From an uncultured Prevotellaceae bacterium (lineage in GTDB: Bacteria; Bacteroidota; Bacteroidia; Bacteroidales; Bacteroidaceae): a stretch of 64,000 nt of DNA. Under the pieces are notes generated by a model. That model ran no database searches. It was not told the origin of the DNA and was given only the letters and a program-made list of their open reading frames with translations. The position numbers and the translations under genes were made by a program. Of this stretch, positions 52,278 to 60,661 are shown one piece after another. The DNA is taken from assembly GCA_900315105.1 (NCBI GenBank), contig OMXX01000014.1, positions 10,938-74,937 on the forward strand, given 5' to 3'. Each line of letters opens with the position of its first letter. Within the stretch, counting starts at the first letter, position 1.

Positions 52278-53375
52278 ATGATACTCAAGAATATCTCCAT
52301 ATTAAACTACAAGAACATTGCGGATGCGAAGTTGGAACTCTCGCCTAAGATAAACTGCTTTATAGGCAGTAATGGCGAGGGTAAGACGAACGTACTCGAC
52401 GCTGTGCATTACATGTCTTTCTGCCGTTCCACAACTACGAACATTGATTCGAGCGTTATACGACACAATACCGACTTCTTTATGATCAACGCTGAATACG
52501 TGACCGATTCAGGGGCTCGTGAAGAGCTTTATGCTGGAATGAAGCGTGGCACAAAGAAGCAGTTCAAAAGGAACAAGAAGGCATACAAGAAACTGGCAGA
52601 ACATATCGGACTCGTACCTCTTATCATGGTATCTCCTGACGATACCGTTCTTATTCATGGCGGTAGCGAGGAGAGACGCCGTTTCCTCGACATGGTCATC
52701 TCGCAGTTTGACAACAGCTACCTTAACTCCCTCATTGCCTACAACAAGGCCCTACAACAAAGGAACGTTCTTCTCAAGCAAGATCCGGAACCAGATGCAA
52801 CCATAATGGAATTATGGGAAATGGAGATGGCAAAGTATGGTGAGATTATCTATCAGAAACGTGAAGATTTCATCAAGAATTTCACTCCCGTATTCCAGTC
52901 TATTTACAGTAAGATTTCCGGGGATCACGAAAACGTTACATTGAGGTATGTATCACATTGTCAACGTGGTCCGTTACTTGAAACTATACAGAAGAGCAGG
53001 CCTAAAGACCGTATCTTAGGCTACTCCCTTCATGGTATTCATCGCGATGACTTGGAGATGATGCTTGGCGATTATCCACTCAAGAGGGAGGGCAGCCAAG
53101 GGCAGAACAAAACATACGTCATATCCCTGAAACTGGCACAATTCGGTTTTCTCTGTTCTACCTTCAACGCCAACACTCCCCTACTCCTTCTTGACGATAT
53201 CTTCGACAAGCTCGACGCTAAGCGTGTGGAGAATATCGTACAACTGGTATCGGGCATTAATTTCGGACAGATATTCATAACGGATACAAACCGAGACCAC
53301 CTTGACCAGATTCTACAGAACGGAGACTTTGACTATAAACTGTTCCATGTAGAAAATGGAGAGATAAAAGCCTAA
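52278..53375 (+). CDS. recF: DNA replication and repair ATPase RecF
   Basis: A 365-residue SMC-like ATPase that helps load RecA at single-strand gaps. The N-terminus MILKNISILNYKNIADAKLE is typical. The Walker A motif GSNGEGKTN is at 30-38, the signature-like GSQGQNKTYVISLKLAQ at about 270-290, and Walker B LLLLDDIFDKLDAKR near 305-320. Length is normal. The start follows the right cloverleaf element by 42 bp. Its stop codon (53373-53375) lies in the left arm of a perfect 32-bp inverted repeat shared with the start region of the next gene. Confidence 0.97.
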   Translation: MILKNISILNYKNIADAKLELSPKINCFIGSNGEGKTNVLDAVHYMSFCRSTTTNIDSSVIRHNTDFFMINAEYVTDSGAREELYAGMKRGTKKQFKRNKKAYKKLAEHIGLVPLIMVSPDDTVLIHGGSEERRRFLDMVISQFDNSYLNSLIAYNKALQQRNVLLKQDPEPDATIMELWEMEMAKYGEIIYQKREDFIKNFTPVFQSIYSKISGDHENVTLRYVSHCQRGPLLETIQKSRPKDRILGYSLHGIHRDDLEMMLGDYPLKREGSQGQNKTYVISLKLAQFGFLCSTFNANTPLLLLDDIFDKLDAKRVENIVQLVSGINFGQIFITDTNRDHLDQILQNGDFDYKLFHVENGEIKA

Positions 53376-53512
53376 CCAAGCCTTCCCAAAGGGAAGGATG
53401 TTAGATAGTACTATTCATTAATATGTAATTCGTTTTTATAAATAATAAGCCAAGCCTTCGTTTAGCGAAAGAATGTATAAAACATCCTTCCCTTTGGGAA
53501 GGCTTGGTTAGG
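53371..53512. repeat. 32-bp perfect inverted repeat between recF and DUF721
   Basis: CCTAACCAAGCCTTCCCAAA and on to GGATGTT (53371-53402) is exactly complementary to 53481-53512. Each arm contains its own smaller palindrome (CCTTCCC-aaa-GGGAAGG). The 78-bp loop is AT-rich. The left arm contains the recF stop and the right arm ends 4 bp before the DUF721 ATG. Possible attenuator, RNA-stability hairpin or dispersed repeat. Confidence 0.85.
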
Positions 53513-53516
53513 CATC

Positions 53517-53807
53517 ATGTTCCGACAACATCCCATAAAAGTAAGCGACCTTATGCGCGTTATAATACGGCAGAACGGTCTTGAGACGCCTTTATTGCAA
53601 AAGCGTCTTATAGAGGCATGGGATAATGTTGCTGGAGAGATGATAGCAAAATATACCACAGAGAAATACATACGCAATCAAGATCTTTGCGTACATATTG
53701 AGAATCCAGCCCTCAGATCAGAAATAAGCATGATGAAGACAGAGCTTATCACGAAACTAAATAACGCTGTAGGCGGTCAGGTGATTAGAGATATCAGACT
53801 GATATAA
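53517..53807 (+). CDS. DUF721 (DciA-like) protein
   Basis: A 96-residue protein with the DUF721 fold: KVSDLMRVIIRQNGLETPLLQKRL, WDNVAGEMIAKYT and LCVHIENPALRSEISMMKTELI. DUF721 includes DciA, the helicase loader/operator that interacts with DnaB in many bacteria, and in Bacteroidetes it follows recF as here. A role in replication initiation is inferred from family and context. The start at 53517 lies directly after the inverted repeat, so translation may be controlled by that hairpin. Confidence 0.92.
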   Translation: MFRQHPIKVSDLMRVIIRQNGLETPLLQKRLIEAWDNVAGEMIAKYTTEKYIRNQDLCVHIENPALRSEISMMKTELITKLNNAVGGQVIRDIRLI

Positions 53808-53880
53808 TAATTGGGTAAAGAGTAAAGGGGAGGTATAGTATAGCAGCACAAAAGCAATATCATTACAAAGACAATAGATC

Positions 53881-53941
53881 TCCAATTCTGCATTGGACCT
53901 GAATTGGACTTAGATCGGACCTGAATTGGAGCTGGATTGGA
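53881..53941. repeat. 11-bp-phased array, ATTGGA core
   Basis: ATTGGA (once ATCGGA) starts at 53892, 53903, 53914, 53925 and 53936, exactly 11 bp apart. An inverted unit TCCAAT sits at 53881, also on the 11-bp grid. It lies between the convergent DUF721 and cyclo-ligase genes. Confidence 0.88.
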
Positions 53942-54043
53942 GTTGCTACTACCTTACATCAAAAAAGAAACAATACACAGTCATTGCTTACCGATGTGTT
54001 TTTTCATTGGCTGTTGAAATAAAAAAAAGTTTTTATGCATTTT

Positions 54044-54218
54044 CCTGTCACACCATCATACTTATTGAATGTCAGCGAGTTAAGCGTGACAGGAAGGAGT
54101 TTCTACTGTCACATTGCTGTCACAAAACATTGTATGTGTGATAGGAGCGTGACAGGAAAAGAGTTCTCCTGTCACACTTAACTAATTGATTTTCAGACGA
54201 TGTGACGGAGTGACAGGA
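54044..54218. repeat. Cluster of TGACAGG words in both orientations
   Basis: CCTGTCA / TGACAGG occurs about eight times, with changes. Two inverted copies (54149-54157 and 54167-54175) form a 9-bp hairpin that may act as terminator for the long minus-strand directon. The pair of CTGTCAC words at 54106 and 54117, and the GTGATAGG/GTGACAGG pair at 54138 and 54149, are 11 bp apart. No ORF. With the array at 53881 this covers the 430-bp gap. Confidence 0.75.
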
Positions 54219-54239
54219 AAAACATGAAAAAATAAATTA

Positions 54240-54791
54240 CTATAAATTAAGCGATGTTATCACCTCATCCATAACAACATCCGTAGATTCTGAGGGAATG
54301 CTTTCAAGCATTTGGAAAGGGAAACACACACCTATTTTATATATATTAGGGATTCGCGAGAGGAAACGGTCATAGTAGCCTTTTCCCCTACCTAAACGAT
54401 GCCCTTGCCTATCGAATGCCATACCAGGGACAACGACAATTGATAATTGACAATTGATAATTGGCAATTCGGGGGTTGTAGGTTCAAGTATTCCGTAAGG
54501 CTCGCTTGGTTGAAGAGAATCCTTTCCCGTATATTCATGGATTGTCATCTCAGTATCGCTTATCACCTTTGGCAAAAGCACCTTTTTACCCATAGCAAGG
54601 AGCTGATCGAGGGCGGAATGGGTATCTACCTCGTCGGGAAGCGAGTGATACATTAAAATTGTATCTGCTGCTTGTATCCTTGAATGTGACAGAAGAGACG
54701 ACATAATACTGAGCGACATTTCACCCAACTGTTGTGGGGTGAAATGTCGCTTCTGTTCACGGATATATCTGCGTAGCTCTTTCTTGTCCAT
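54240..54791 (-). CDS. 5-formyltetrahydrofolate cyclo-ligase
   Basis: 183 residues from MDKKELRRYIREQ (54791); an in-frame ATG further up would overlap the S41 gene. The enzyme converts 5-formyl-THF to 5,10-methenyl-THF with ATP. Motifs seen: KKELRRYIREQKRHF, LMYHSLPDEVDTHSAL, GKKVLLPKV, EPYGILEP and VPGMAFDRQGHRLGRGKGYY. Odd point: residues about 108-118 (LPIINCQLSIV) are encoded by a 7-bp-phased AATTG array (54438-54470) located in the linker between the EP motif and the VPG strand. The frame stays open, so the insertion appears tolerated. It is the last gene of the ten-gene directon, 10 bp after the S41 gene. Confidence 0.93.
   Translation of the reverse strand: MDKKELRRYIREQKRHFTPQQLGEMSLSIMSSLLSHSRIQAADTILMYHSLPDEVDTHSALDQLLAMGKKVLLPKVISDTEMTIHEYTGKDSLQPSEPYGILEPTTPELPIINCQLSIVVVPGMAFDRQGHRLGRGKGYYDRFLSRIPNIYKIGVCFPFQMLESIPSESTDVVMDEVITSLNL
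54438..54470. repeat. 7-bp-phased array inside the cyclo-ligase gene
   Basis: AATTG starts at 54438, 54445, 54452 and 54459, with AATTC at 54466: five exact 7-bp steps. It is the only phased array in the window that lies inside an apparently intact coding region. Confidence 0.88.
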
Positions 54792-54801
54792 ACAGAAACT
54801 G

Positions 54802-56394
54802 CTATTTCTTCTTGCCAAACACCTTCATAGCGGCATCTATAACAGGATCCTTCTGGTTAAGATACTCATGCCATGCCTGTTCACTCAGCATATTATATAC
54901 AATACGGCTGTTTATGTAGCGTTCAAGCAAGTCATGAGACTTACGGATCATTAGATTCCTGCGCTGTAAGCCACGCGAGTTTGCATAATTAGCAAAAAGC
55001 TCAACGGTATTCTGCTTGACAAGGTAATTGGCTAGTTCCTGCATTTCCTTGAAATTGTTCAGTTTCAGACGATTGTTGTCAGTATAGGTAAATGCGAACT
55101 GTAGGATAAGTCCGCTTGCAGCAGCCTGAGTATAGTAGCTTGTATAGTTTGTAGTATCCTCTGCCACAAAGATATCTGGCGTGATACCTCCGCCACCATA
55201 TACCACACGACCAGCCTTGGTATGGAACTTTGGACCTGTATGCTTGATTGAATCCTGAGAGAAGAATTCACCATTCTTGTAGCGTGAAACTATATCCTGA
55301 CTATAGTTATCACCCTCACCGGCAACGTATGGTTTCTGGATGCATCGGCCGGAAGGAGTATAGTAACGAGCCACAGTAAGGCGTACGATACTGCCATCAT
55401 TGAAACGTAGCTGCTGCTGAACAAGTCCCTTACCGAACGAACGTATTCCTATAATCTTCGCACGGTCATTATCTTGCATAGCACCGGCAAAAATCTCGGA
55501 TGCAGATGCAGAGTTTTCGTCGATAAGGACAACGAGAGGAATCTTCTGATAAGAGCCACGGCCATCAGACCTATAATCTCTGCGAGGAGACTTACGGCCC
55601 TCAGTATAAACAATCATGCTATTGGATGGCAGGAACTCATTAGCCATCTGTACAGCAGACTCAAGATAGCCGCCGGTATTGCCGCGAAGATCCACAATAA
55701 GATTGCTGAAGCCTTCCTGAGAGAGAGTAGCAAGTGCGACAAGGAACTCAGCATAAGTGGTTTCGCCAAAGTTCTTTACCTTGATATAGCCAGTCTTATC
55801 GTCTATCATATAAGTAGCCGAAACGCTCTTTGTCTTAATCTCATCACGGGTGATATTGTACTCCAATACCTTATTGCATCCATAACGCACAACCCCGATC
55901 TTCACCTTAGAGCCTTTCTCGCCCTTCAGACGATGCTGCGCCTCTTCGTTTGTGACTTCCTTTCCAACGAATTTCTGCCCATCTACAGAAACGATCTTAT
56001 CTCCGGCAAGAACTCCCGCACGCTCCGCAGGTCCGTCGGCAATAACATTCTGGACATGAATGGTATCTTCACGAATGGTGAACTCAATGCCCACGCCAAA
56101 GAAAGAACCCTTAAGGTCGTCAGCGGCATTCTGAGCATCTTTTGCCGAGATATACGCAGAATGAGGGTCGAGTTCCGACAGTATCTGCGGAATTGCCTTC
56201 TCTACAAGGTCATTGATATTTACAGTATCAACATACTGGTCGTCAATGATATGGAGGAGGTTATTCAGGCGGTTACTGCCCGAATTGATGATGTTTAATC
56301 TGTTACCAGAGAAGTGGTTGGCATAAAACGTACCAATCACGATACCGATGACTACACATAGAGCCATCAGAAGAGGCATATATCTATTTTTCAT
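54802..56394 (-). CDS. S41 family C-terminal processing peptidase (CtpA/Tsp-like)
   Basis: A 530-residue protein. The N-terminal membrane anchor or uncleaved signal is at about 7-26. Then follow an N-terminal helical part with SELDPHSAYIS, a PDZ domain at about 92-175 (GVGIEFTIRED, AGVLAGDKIVSVDG) and the S41 protease core at about 190-360 with the SASASE motif (295-300) and the catalytic Lys in SFGKGLVQQQ (Lys322). A C-terminal domain of about 150 residues follows. Such proteases trim or degrade periplasmic proteins from their C-termini. The gene start overlaps the end of the dCMP deaminase gene by 11 bp, so the two are probably co-translated. Confidence 0.95.
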   Translation of the reverse strand: MKNRYMPLLMALCVVIGIVIGTFYANHFSGNRLNIINSGSNRLNNLLHIIDDQYVDTVNINDLVEKAIPQILSELDPHSAYISAKDAQNAADDLKGSFFGVGIEFTIREDTIHVQNVIADGPAERAGVLAGDKIVSVDGQKFVGKEVTNEEAQHRLKGEKGSKVKIGVVRYGCNKVLEYNITRDEIKTKSVSATYMIDDKTGYIKVKNFGETTYAEFLVALATLSQEGFSNLIVDLRGNTGGYLESAVQMANEFLPSNSMIVYTEGRKSPRRDYRSDGRGSYQKIPLVVLIDENSASASEIFAGAMQDNDRAKIIGIRSFGKGLVQQQLRFNDGSIVRLTVARYYTPSGRCIQKPYVAGEGDNYSQDIVSRYKNGEFFSQDSIKHTGPKFHTKAGRVVYGGGGITPDIFVAEDTTNYTSYYTQAAASGLILQFAFTYTDNNRLKLNNFKEMQELANYLVKQNTVELFANYANSRGLQRRNLMIRKSHDLLERYINSRIVYNMLSEQAWHEYLNQKDPVIDAAMKVFGKKK

Positions 56395-56809
56395 TTATCT
56401 CATTTTTTACAACTTCAATACCAGCTCTGCGAAGGAGATCAATTCCATCAGAAAGACGATAGTCACGACCATAAACCACACGCTTGATGCCTGCCTGAAT
56501 TATAAGCTTGGCACACTCGATACATGGGGAATCGGTCACGTAGAGAGTAGCTTTGTCACTATTGTTATGACTACGGGCAAGCTTCGTGATAGCATTAGCC
56601 TCAGCATGAAGCACATAAGGATAAGTCACGTTGGAATCATCCTCACATATATTCTCAAAGCCACTTGGCGTACCATTGTAACCATCACTTATTATGCGGT
56701 TGTCCTTTACTACAAGGGCACCCACCTGGCGACGCTTACAATAACTGTTCTCTGCCCATATAGCAGCCATACGCATGTATCGTCCATCAAGAATTTTCTG
56801 CTTGTCCAT
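56384..56809 (-). CDS. dCMP deaminase (ComEB-like)
   Basis: 141 residues from MDKQKILDG (56809); a Met 3 codons earlier (56818) is also possible. Zinc-dependent deaminase of the CDA fold: HAEANAI (His68, catalytic Glu70) and PCIECAKLII (Cys96, Cys99) are complete. The long insertion with ENICEDDSN and the NGTPSGF loop are typical of deoxycytidylate deaminases, which supply dUMP for dTTP synthesis. It lies between the M3 peptidase and S41 protease genes. The 30-bp gap upstream contains a 7-bp-phased TAGT array. Confidence 0.92.
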   Translation of the reverse strand: MDKQKILDGRYMRMAAIWAENSYCKRRQVGALVVKDNRIISDGYNGTPSGFENICEDDSNVTYPYVLHAEANAITKLARSHNNSDKATLYVTDSPCIECAKLIIQAGIKRVVYGRDYRLSDGIDLLRRAGIEVVKNEINEK

Positions 56810-56819
56810 AGTTGGCAAA

Positions 56820-56845
56820 TAGTAATTAGTAAATAGTCAAATAGT
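56820..56845. repeat. 7-bp-phased array, TAGT core
   Basis: TAGT starts at 56820, 56827 and 56834, then at 56842 (one 8-bp step). It fills the gap between the M3 peptidase and dCMP deaminase genes. Confidence 0.75.
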
Positions 56846-56848
56846 AAA

Positions 56849-58918
56849 TCATTTTATCCCGTTCCTCTCAAGCAAAGCATCGATAGTAGGCTCACCTCCT
56901 CGGAATCGCTTGTAGAGCGTCATTGGATGTTCTGTACCTCCCTTTGAGAGAATACAGTCACGGAAACGCTGTGCGGTATCCTTGTTAAAGATGCCCTCAC
57001 GCTTGAACACGGCAAAGGCATCAGCATCAAGCACCTCAGCCCATTTATAGCTGTAATATCCGGAAGCATATCCGCCTGCCATGATATGAGAGAACTGAAC
57101 GGTCATACAGGTATTCTCAAGCTGCTTACCAATGATAGCCTTCTCCCATGCCTTTTTCTCAAACTTGATAAGATCCTCATCGAATGCGTCACGCTTGGTA
57201 TAGTATGCCATGTCAAGAAGTCCGAAGCTGACTTGACGCAGACAAGCAGACGCAACACCGAAGTTACGGGCATCAATGAGTCGCTGTATAAGTTCGTCCG
57301 GCATTGGTTCTCCCGTCTTATAGTGGAATGCGAAAGTATTGAGGAATTCACGCTCAAGGGAGTAGTTCTCCATAAACTGTGAAGGAAGCTCAACAAAGTC
57401 CCACCATACGTTTGTACCAGAAAGACTTGAGAAACGGGTATTTGCAAACATTCCATGAAGCGAATGGCCGAACTCATGAAGGAATGTCTCAACCTCACCA
57501 AGAGTAAGGAGAGCAGGCTTCTCGTCGGTAGGCTTTGTGAGATTCATCACAACACTCACATGAGGACGCACGTTCTCGCCCTTCTGGTTAATCCATTGTC
57601 CCTGATACTCCGTCATCCAAGCACCTCCCTGCTTTCCCTTACGAGGATGGAAATCAGCAAAGAGGACAGCAAGATATGAACCATCCTTATCAAAGACCTC
57701 GTATGCCTTGACATCTGGATGATATACCGGAATATCCTTATTCTCCTTAAAAGTGATGCCGTAAAGACGTGTGGCAAGTCCGAAGACACCCTTGATGACA
57801 TTATTCAATTCAAGATATGGACGAACCATCTCAGAATCAACGTTGTATTTCTGCAACTGAAGCTTATGAGAATAGTAAGGAGCATCCCAAGGCTCAAGCA
57901 CAAAGTCAGCACCCATAGTCTGACGTGCCATATCGCGAAGTTCCTCCTTTTCTTTCAAGGCAGTCGGTTTGTATGCCTCCACAAGCTGATCAAGGAGGTT
58001 ATACACATTCTGTATATTTGCCGCCATACGATGCTTGAGCACGTAGTCAGCATAAGTATCATATCCAAGAAGCTGTGCAAGTTCACGACGGAGATTGATA
58101 AGTCGCTTACAAATCTCAATATTGTTCTGCTCATTGTCATGGGTGCAGATTGTGTTGTAAGCCATGAACATCTTCTTGCGAAGCTCACGTTTCTCCGAAT
58201 ACTGCATGAAAGGTGAATAGCTCGGGAAATCAAGCGTAAACACCCATCCTTCAAGGTTATTCTCCTTGGCAGCAAGAGCGGCTGCCTGTATCTGAGTGTC
58301 AGGAAGTCCGGCAAGGTCAGCCTCATCTGTAATATGGAGCTTAAATGCCTTCTTCTCTTTCAGGAGATTCTGCGAGAATTGCAATCCAAGCATACTGGCT
58401 TCTTCACTTATAGCACGGAGCTTATCCTTTCCTGCCTCATCGAGCAAGGCACCGGAACGTACAAAGCCGTCATAGCTCTTCTCTAAAAGTCGCTGTTCCT
58501 CTGCCGTAAGTTCACGTGGAGCAGGTGCACCTTCTACCGGATTGTTATAGAGATCATATACCGCCTTAATACGTTCAAACAGCTGTTTATTAAGGCGTAC
58601 ATCATTTGCATGTTTGGTGAGGATTGGCTGAAGTTTCTGTGCAAGAGCATCCATCTCGTCATTGGTCTCAGCAGAAAGGAGATTGAAGAAGACGGTAGAA
58701 ACATTATCCAGAAGATCGTAATAGCCATTATCATCCTCAGTATCAATTATGGTGTTATCGAACGTAGGAGGCTCTGGATTATTAATGAGTTTCTCTATAT
58801 GCTCATCATCACGACGGATACCTTCCATGAAGGCTTCCTCGTAATGTTCCATCTTTATAAGGTTGAAAGGTGGAGTCTGATGTGGGGTTGTATATTTTTC
58901 AAAAAATGGATTAACCAT
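56849..58918 (-). CDS. M3 family metallopeptidase (peptidyl-dipeptidase Dcp type)
   Basis: A 689-residue protein with no signal peptide. Zinc site FLHEFGHSLHGMF at about residue 479-491, followed by VWWDFVELPSQFMENYSLE, the usual second metal-ligand region. FGLLDMAYYT, MAGGYASGYYSYKWAEVLD and a RFRGGEPTIDALLERNG end are all standard for Dcp/oligopeptidase A relatives. It probably degrades oligopeptides by removing C-terminal dipeptides; cytoplasmic. It lies 36 bp downstream of the Crp/Fnr-type regulator, with a short 7-bp array in the gap. Full length for the family (about 680-700). Confidence 0.95.
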   Translation of the reverse strand: MVNPFFEKYTTPHQTPPFNLIKMEHYEEAFMEGIRRDDEHIEKLINNPEPPTFDNTIIDTEDDNGYYDLLDNVSTVFFNLLSAETNDEMDALAQKLQPILTKHANDVRLNKQLFERIKAVYDLYNNPVEGAPAPRELTAEEQRLLEKSYDGFVRSGALLDEAGKDKLRAISEEASMLGLQFSQNLLKEKKAFKLHITDEADLAGLPDTQIQAAALAAKENNLEGWVFTLDFPSYSPFMQYSEKRELRKKMFMAYNTICTHDNEQNNIEICKRLINLRRELAQLLGYDTYADYVLKHRMAANIQNVYNLLDQLVEAYKPTALKEKEELRDMARQTMGADFVLEPWDAPYYSHKLQLQKYNVDSEMVRPYLELNNVIKGVFGLATRLYGITFKENKDIPVYHPDVKAYEVFDKDGSYLAVLFADFHPRKGKQGGAWMTEYQGQWINQKGENVRPHVSVVMNLTKPTDEKPALLTLGEVETFLHEFGHSLHGMFANTRFSSLSGTNVWWDFVELPSQFMENYSLEREFLNTFAFHYKTGEPMPDELIQRLIDARNFGVASACLRQVSFGLLDMAYYTKRDAFDEDLIKFEKKAWEKAIIGKQLENTCMTVQFSHIMAGGYASGYYSYKWAEVLDADAFAVFKREGIFNKDTAQRFRDCILSKGGTEHPMTLYKRFRGGEPTIDALLERNGIK

Positions 58919-58927
58919 AATTACTAT

Positions 58928-58946
58928 TTTACGATTTACTATTTAC
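58928..58946. repeat. Short 7-bp-phased array, TTTAC core
   Basis: TTTAC starts at 58928, 58935 and 58942, in the gap between the Crp/Fnr-like and M3 peptidase genes. Confidence 0.65.
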
Positions 58947-58954
58947 AATTTTGT

Positions 58955-59614
58955 TCACAACAGCTGCAACATCGGTATTTCTATAATAGTACGTCTGACT
59001 ATCAGCAGCTGTTTTTCCTCAAGGCGGTGAAGGGCTTCCGACACCTCTAGCCGGGAGCAGCCTAATTCCCTCGCCAAGACTGTCATCTTTGTGCGAAGTT
59101 GTTTCTGTCCGGCAGGATACATGCAGTGGTCCTTTATGAATCGGACAATCCTCTTCTCTATATCCTCACTCATCTGATGCCAAAGTCTGCGTGAGTTCCT
59201 CTGACTCTGAGTAGCAATGATATTCATCAGATTGAGGCGGAATGTCATTGACAGTTCCATCAGTTTCAGCACCATCGCCTTTTCTATCCTTATCACCTCG
59301 CAATAGGTCTGGGCATAGAATGTTGACGTATAACGTTGCTTGATACCGAAGATATGCTCTGGCTGAATAAGCAACGGTGCCTGTAGGGTTTCATCTATCT
59401 GATAAGAATGGTCATCGCTTCTTGTAGATGACATTACCGTTCCTCTTGCCACAAGAACCAAAGCCGTACACGCCTCATTCTCCGATGCAAGAATCGTGCC
59501 GCGCCGGGCATGAGTGTCTCCTATCTGCACATCCTGCTCTATATCCGCAAGCTCACTACGCCCCATTCCCAAGAACAGTGGCAGTTGCAATAATGACTGG
59601 AGATCGTAACCCAT
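58955..59614 (-). CDS. Crp/Fnr-family transcriptional regulator
   Basis: A 219-residue protein. The N-terminal cNMP-binding-like beta-roll (about 10-120: LFLGMGRSELADIEQ, RRGTILASENEACTALVLVARG) lacks the Fnr cysteine cluster, so iron-sulfur sensing is unlikely. A long dimerisation helix follows (RLNLMNIIATQSQRNSRRLW) and then a winged helix-turn-helix at about 165-210 (TKMTVLARELGCSRLEVSEALHRLEEKQL). Ligand unknown. It lies 4 bp after apbE, so it is very probably co-transcribed, and may act on this directon or elsewhere. Confidence 0.9.
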   Translation of the reverse strand: MGYDLQSLLQLPLFLGMGRSELADIEQDVQIGDTHARRGTILASENEACTALVLVARGTVMSSTRSDDHSYQIDETLQAPLLIQPEHIFGIKQRYTSTFYAQTYCEVIRIEKAMVLKLMELSMTFRLNLMNIIATQSQRNSRRLWHQMSEDIEKRIVRFIKDHCMYPAGQKQLRTKMTVLARELGCSRLEVSEALHRLEEKQLLIVRRTIIEIPMLQLL

Positions 59615-59618
59615 AGGC

Positions 59619-60632
59619 CTATTGTGCTATCTTATCCTTCAATGCAGGCGAGAACCATACTTGATTCTGACCTTTCTCATCGCTATAGATGAAATACACC
59701 ATCATCTCAGGATGACGCTCAAGTACTTTTTTCGCCTTCTCCATTCCAAGTACCATAAATGATGTGGCATAGGCATCTGCCGTAGCACAATCATCTGTTA
59801 TGACCGTAGCAGAGAGAATGCTATGCTGTACTGGATATCCTGTCTTAGGATCTATAGTGTGAGCATATTTTCTGCCACCCTTGTAATAGAAGTTACGGTA
59901 GTTACCACTTGTAGCCATAGCCTTATCGGTAACATTTATGACAGTCTGCAACTCATTGTTTATACTCAGAGAATCATCCGTAGGCTTTGTCACTCCTATT
60001 CTCCAAGGCAGTCTATCAGGATTAACACCCGATGTGACGACCTCACCACCTATCTCCACCATGAAGTTCTTGACACCAAAACCACGAAGAAGATTTGCCA
60101 CTACATCCACACCATAGCCTTTTGCAATAGCGGAACAATCGAGCATTACACGTGGATCTGTCTTTACAATCTTATCCTCGTCAAGGCGAACCTTCTGAAA
60201 TCCTACCACCTGACGAAGACTGTCGATAACCTTTTCATCTGGGTTAACACCATTCTTGAAACCAAAGCCCCAAGCATTTACCATAGGAGCAACGGTGATA
60301 TCAAAAGCTCCTTCCGTATCCTCATTGATCTTCTGAGCCAGACGGAATACATCCAGAAAAAGTTTATCAAGAACCACATCCTCATTTCTGTTGACGTGGG
60401 TGATGATGGATGTATCATTAAAAGGCGACAACGAGGCATCAACTTCATTAAGTGCTTTCTCAATATCAGCCTTATGATCCTCTGCACATTGGTATGTGAT
60501 GTTATAGCTCGTGCCAAAGATATAGCCGGAATTATGCTGATACGGCTCATCCTTATGTCCCAGCATAAAACTTATGGCAATTATCATGGCAAGAACCACA
60601 AGCGGAAGTATTATTTTTATTCTCTTATTCAA
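59619..60632 (-). CDS. apbE: FAD:protein FMN transferase
   Basis: A 337-residue protein that attaches FMN covalently to a Thr/Ser of periplasmic flavoproteins such as NqrB/C and RnfG. An N-terminal signal anchor (8-24) has no lipobox Cys. Motifs: GTSYNITYQC, VAPMVNAWGFGFKNG, MLDCSAIAKGYGVD, MVEIGGEVVTSGVNP, HTIDPKTGYPVQHS and ATADAYATSFMVLG. It is a normal-length member. It lies 29 bp after the DUF6048 gene; a short 7-bp CTAA array sits in that gap. Confidence 0.94.
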   Translation of the reverse strand: MNKRIKIILPLVVLAMIIAISFMLGHKDEPYQHNSGYIFGTSYNITYQCAEDHKADIEKALNEVDASLSPFNDTSIITHVNRNEDVVLDKLFLDVFRLAQKINEDTEGAFDITVAPMVNAWGFGFKNGVNPDEKVIDSLRQVVGFQKVRLDEDKIVKTDPRVMLDCSAIAKGYGVDVVANLLRGFGVKNFMVEIGGEVVTSGVNPDRLPWRIGVTKPTDDSLSINNELQTVINVTDKAMATSGNYRNFYYKGGRKYAHTIDPKTGYPVQHSILSATVITDDCATADAYATSFMVLGMEKAKKVLERHPEMMVYFIYSDEKGQNQVWFSPALKDKIAQ

Positions 60633-60636
60633 AACG

Positions 60637-60654
60637 CTAATCTCTAATCACTAA
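60637..60654. repeat. Short 7-bp-phased array, CTAA core
   Basis: CTAA starts at 60637, 60644 and 60651 between apbE and the DUF6048 gene. It is the complement of the TTAG core seen at 40790 and 42032. Confidence 0.65.
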
Positions 60655-60661
60655 AAATCAA

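Noticed and set aside
54802..54818. Upstream start of the cyclo-ligase gene
   Set aside because: The extra residues MARRNSSFC are the shadow of the S41 gene's Lys-rich C-terminus; MDKKELRR is the usual family start.
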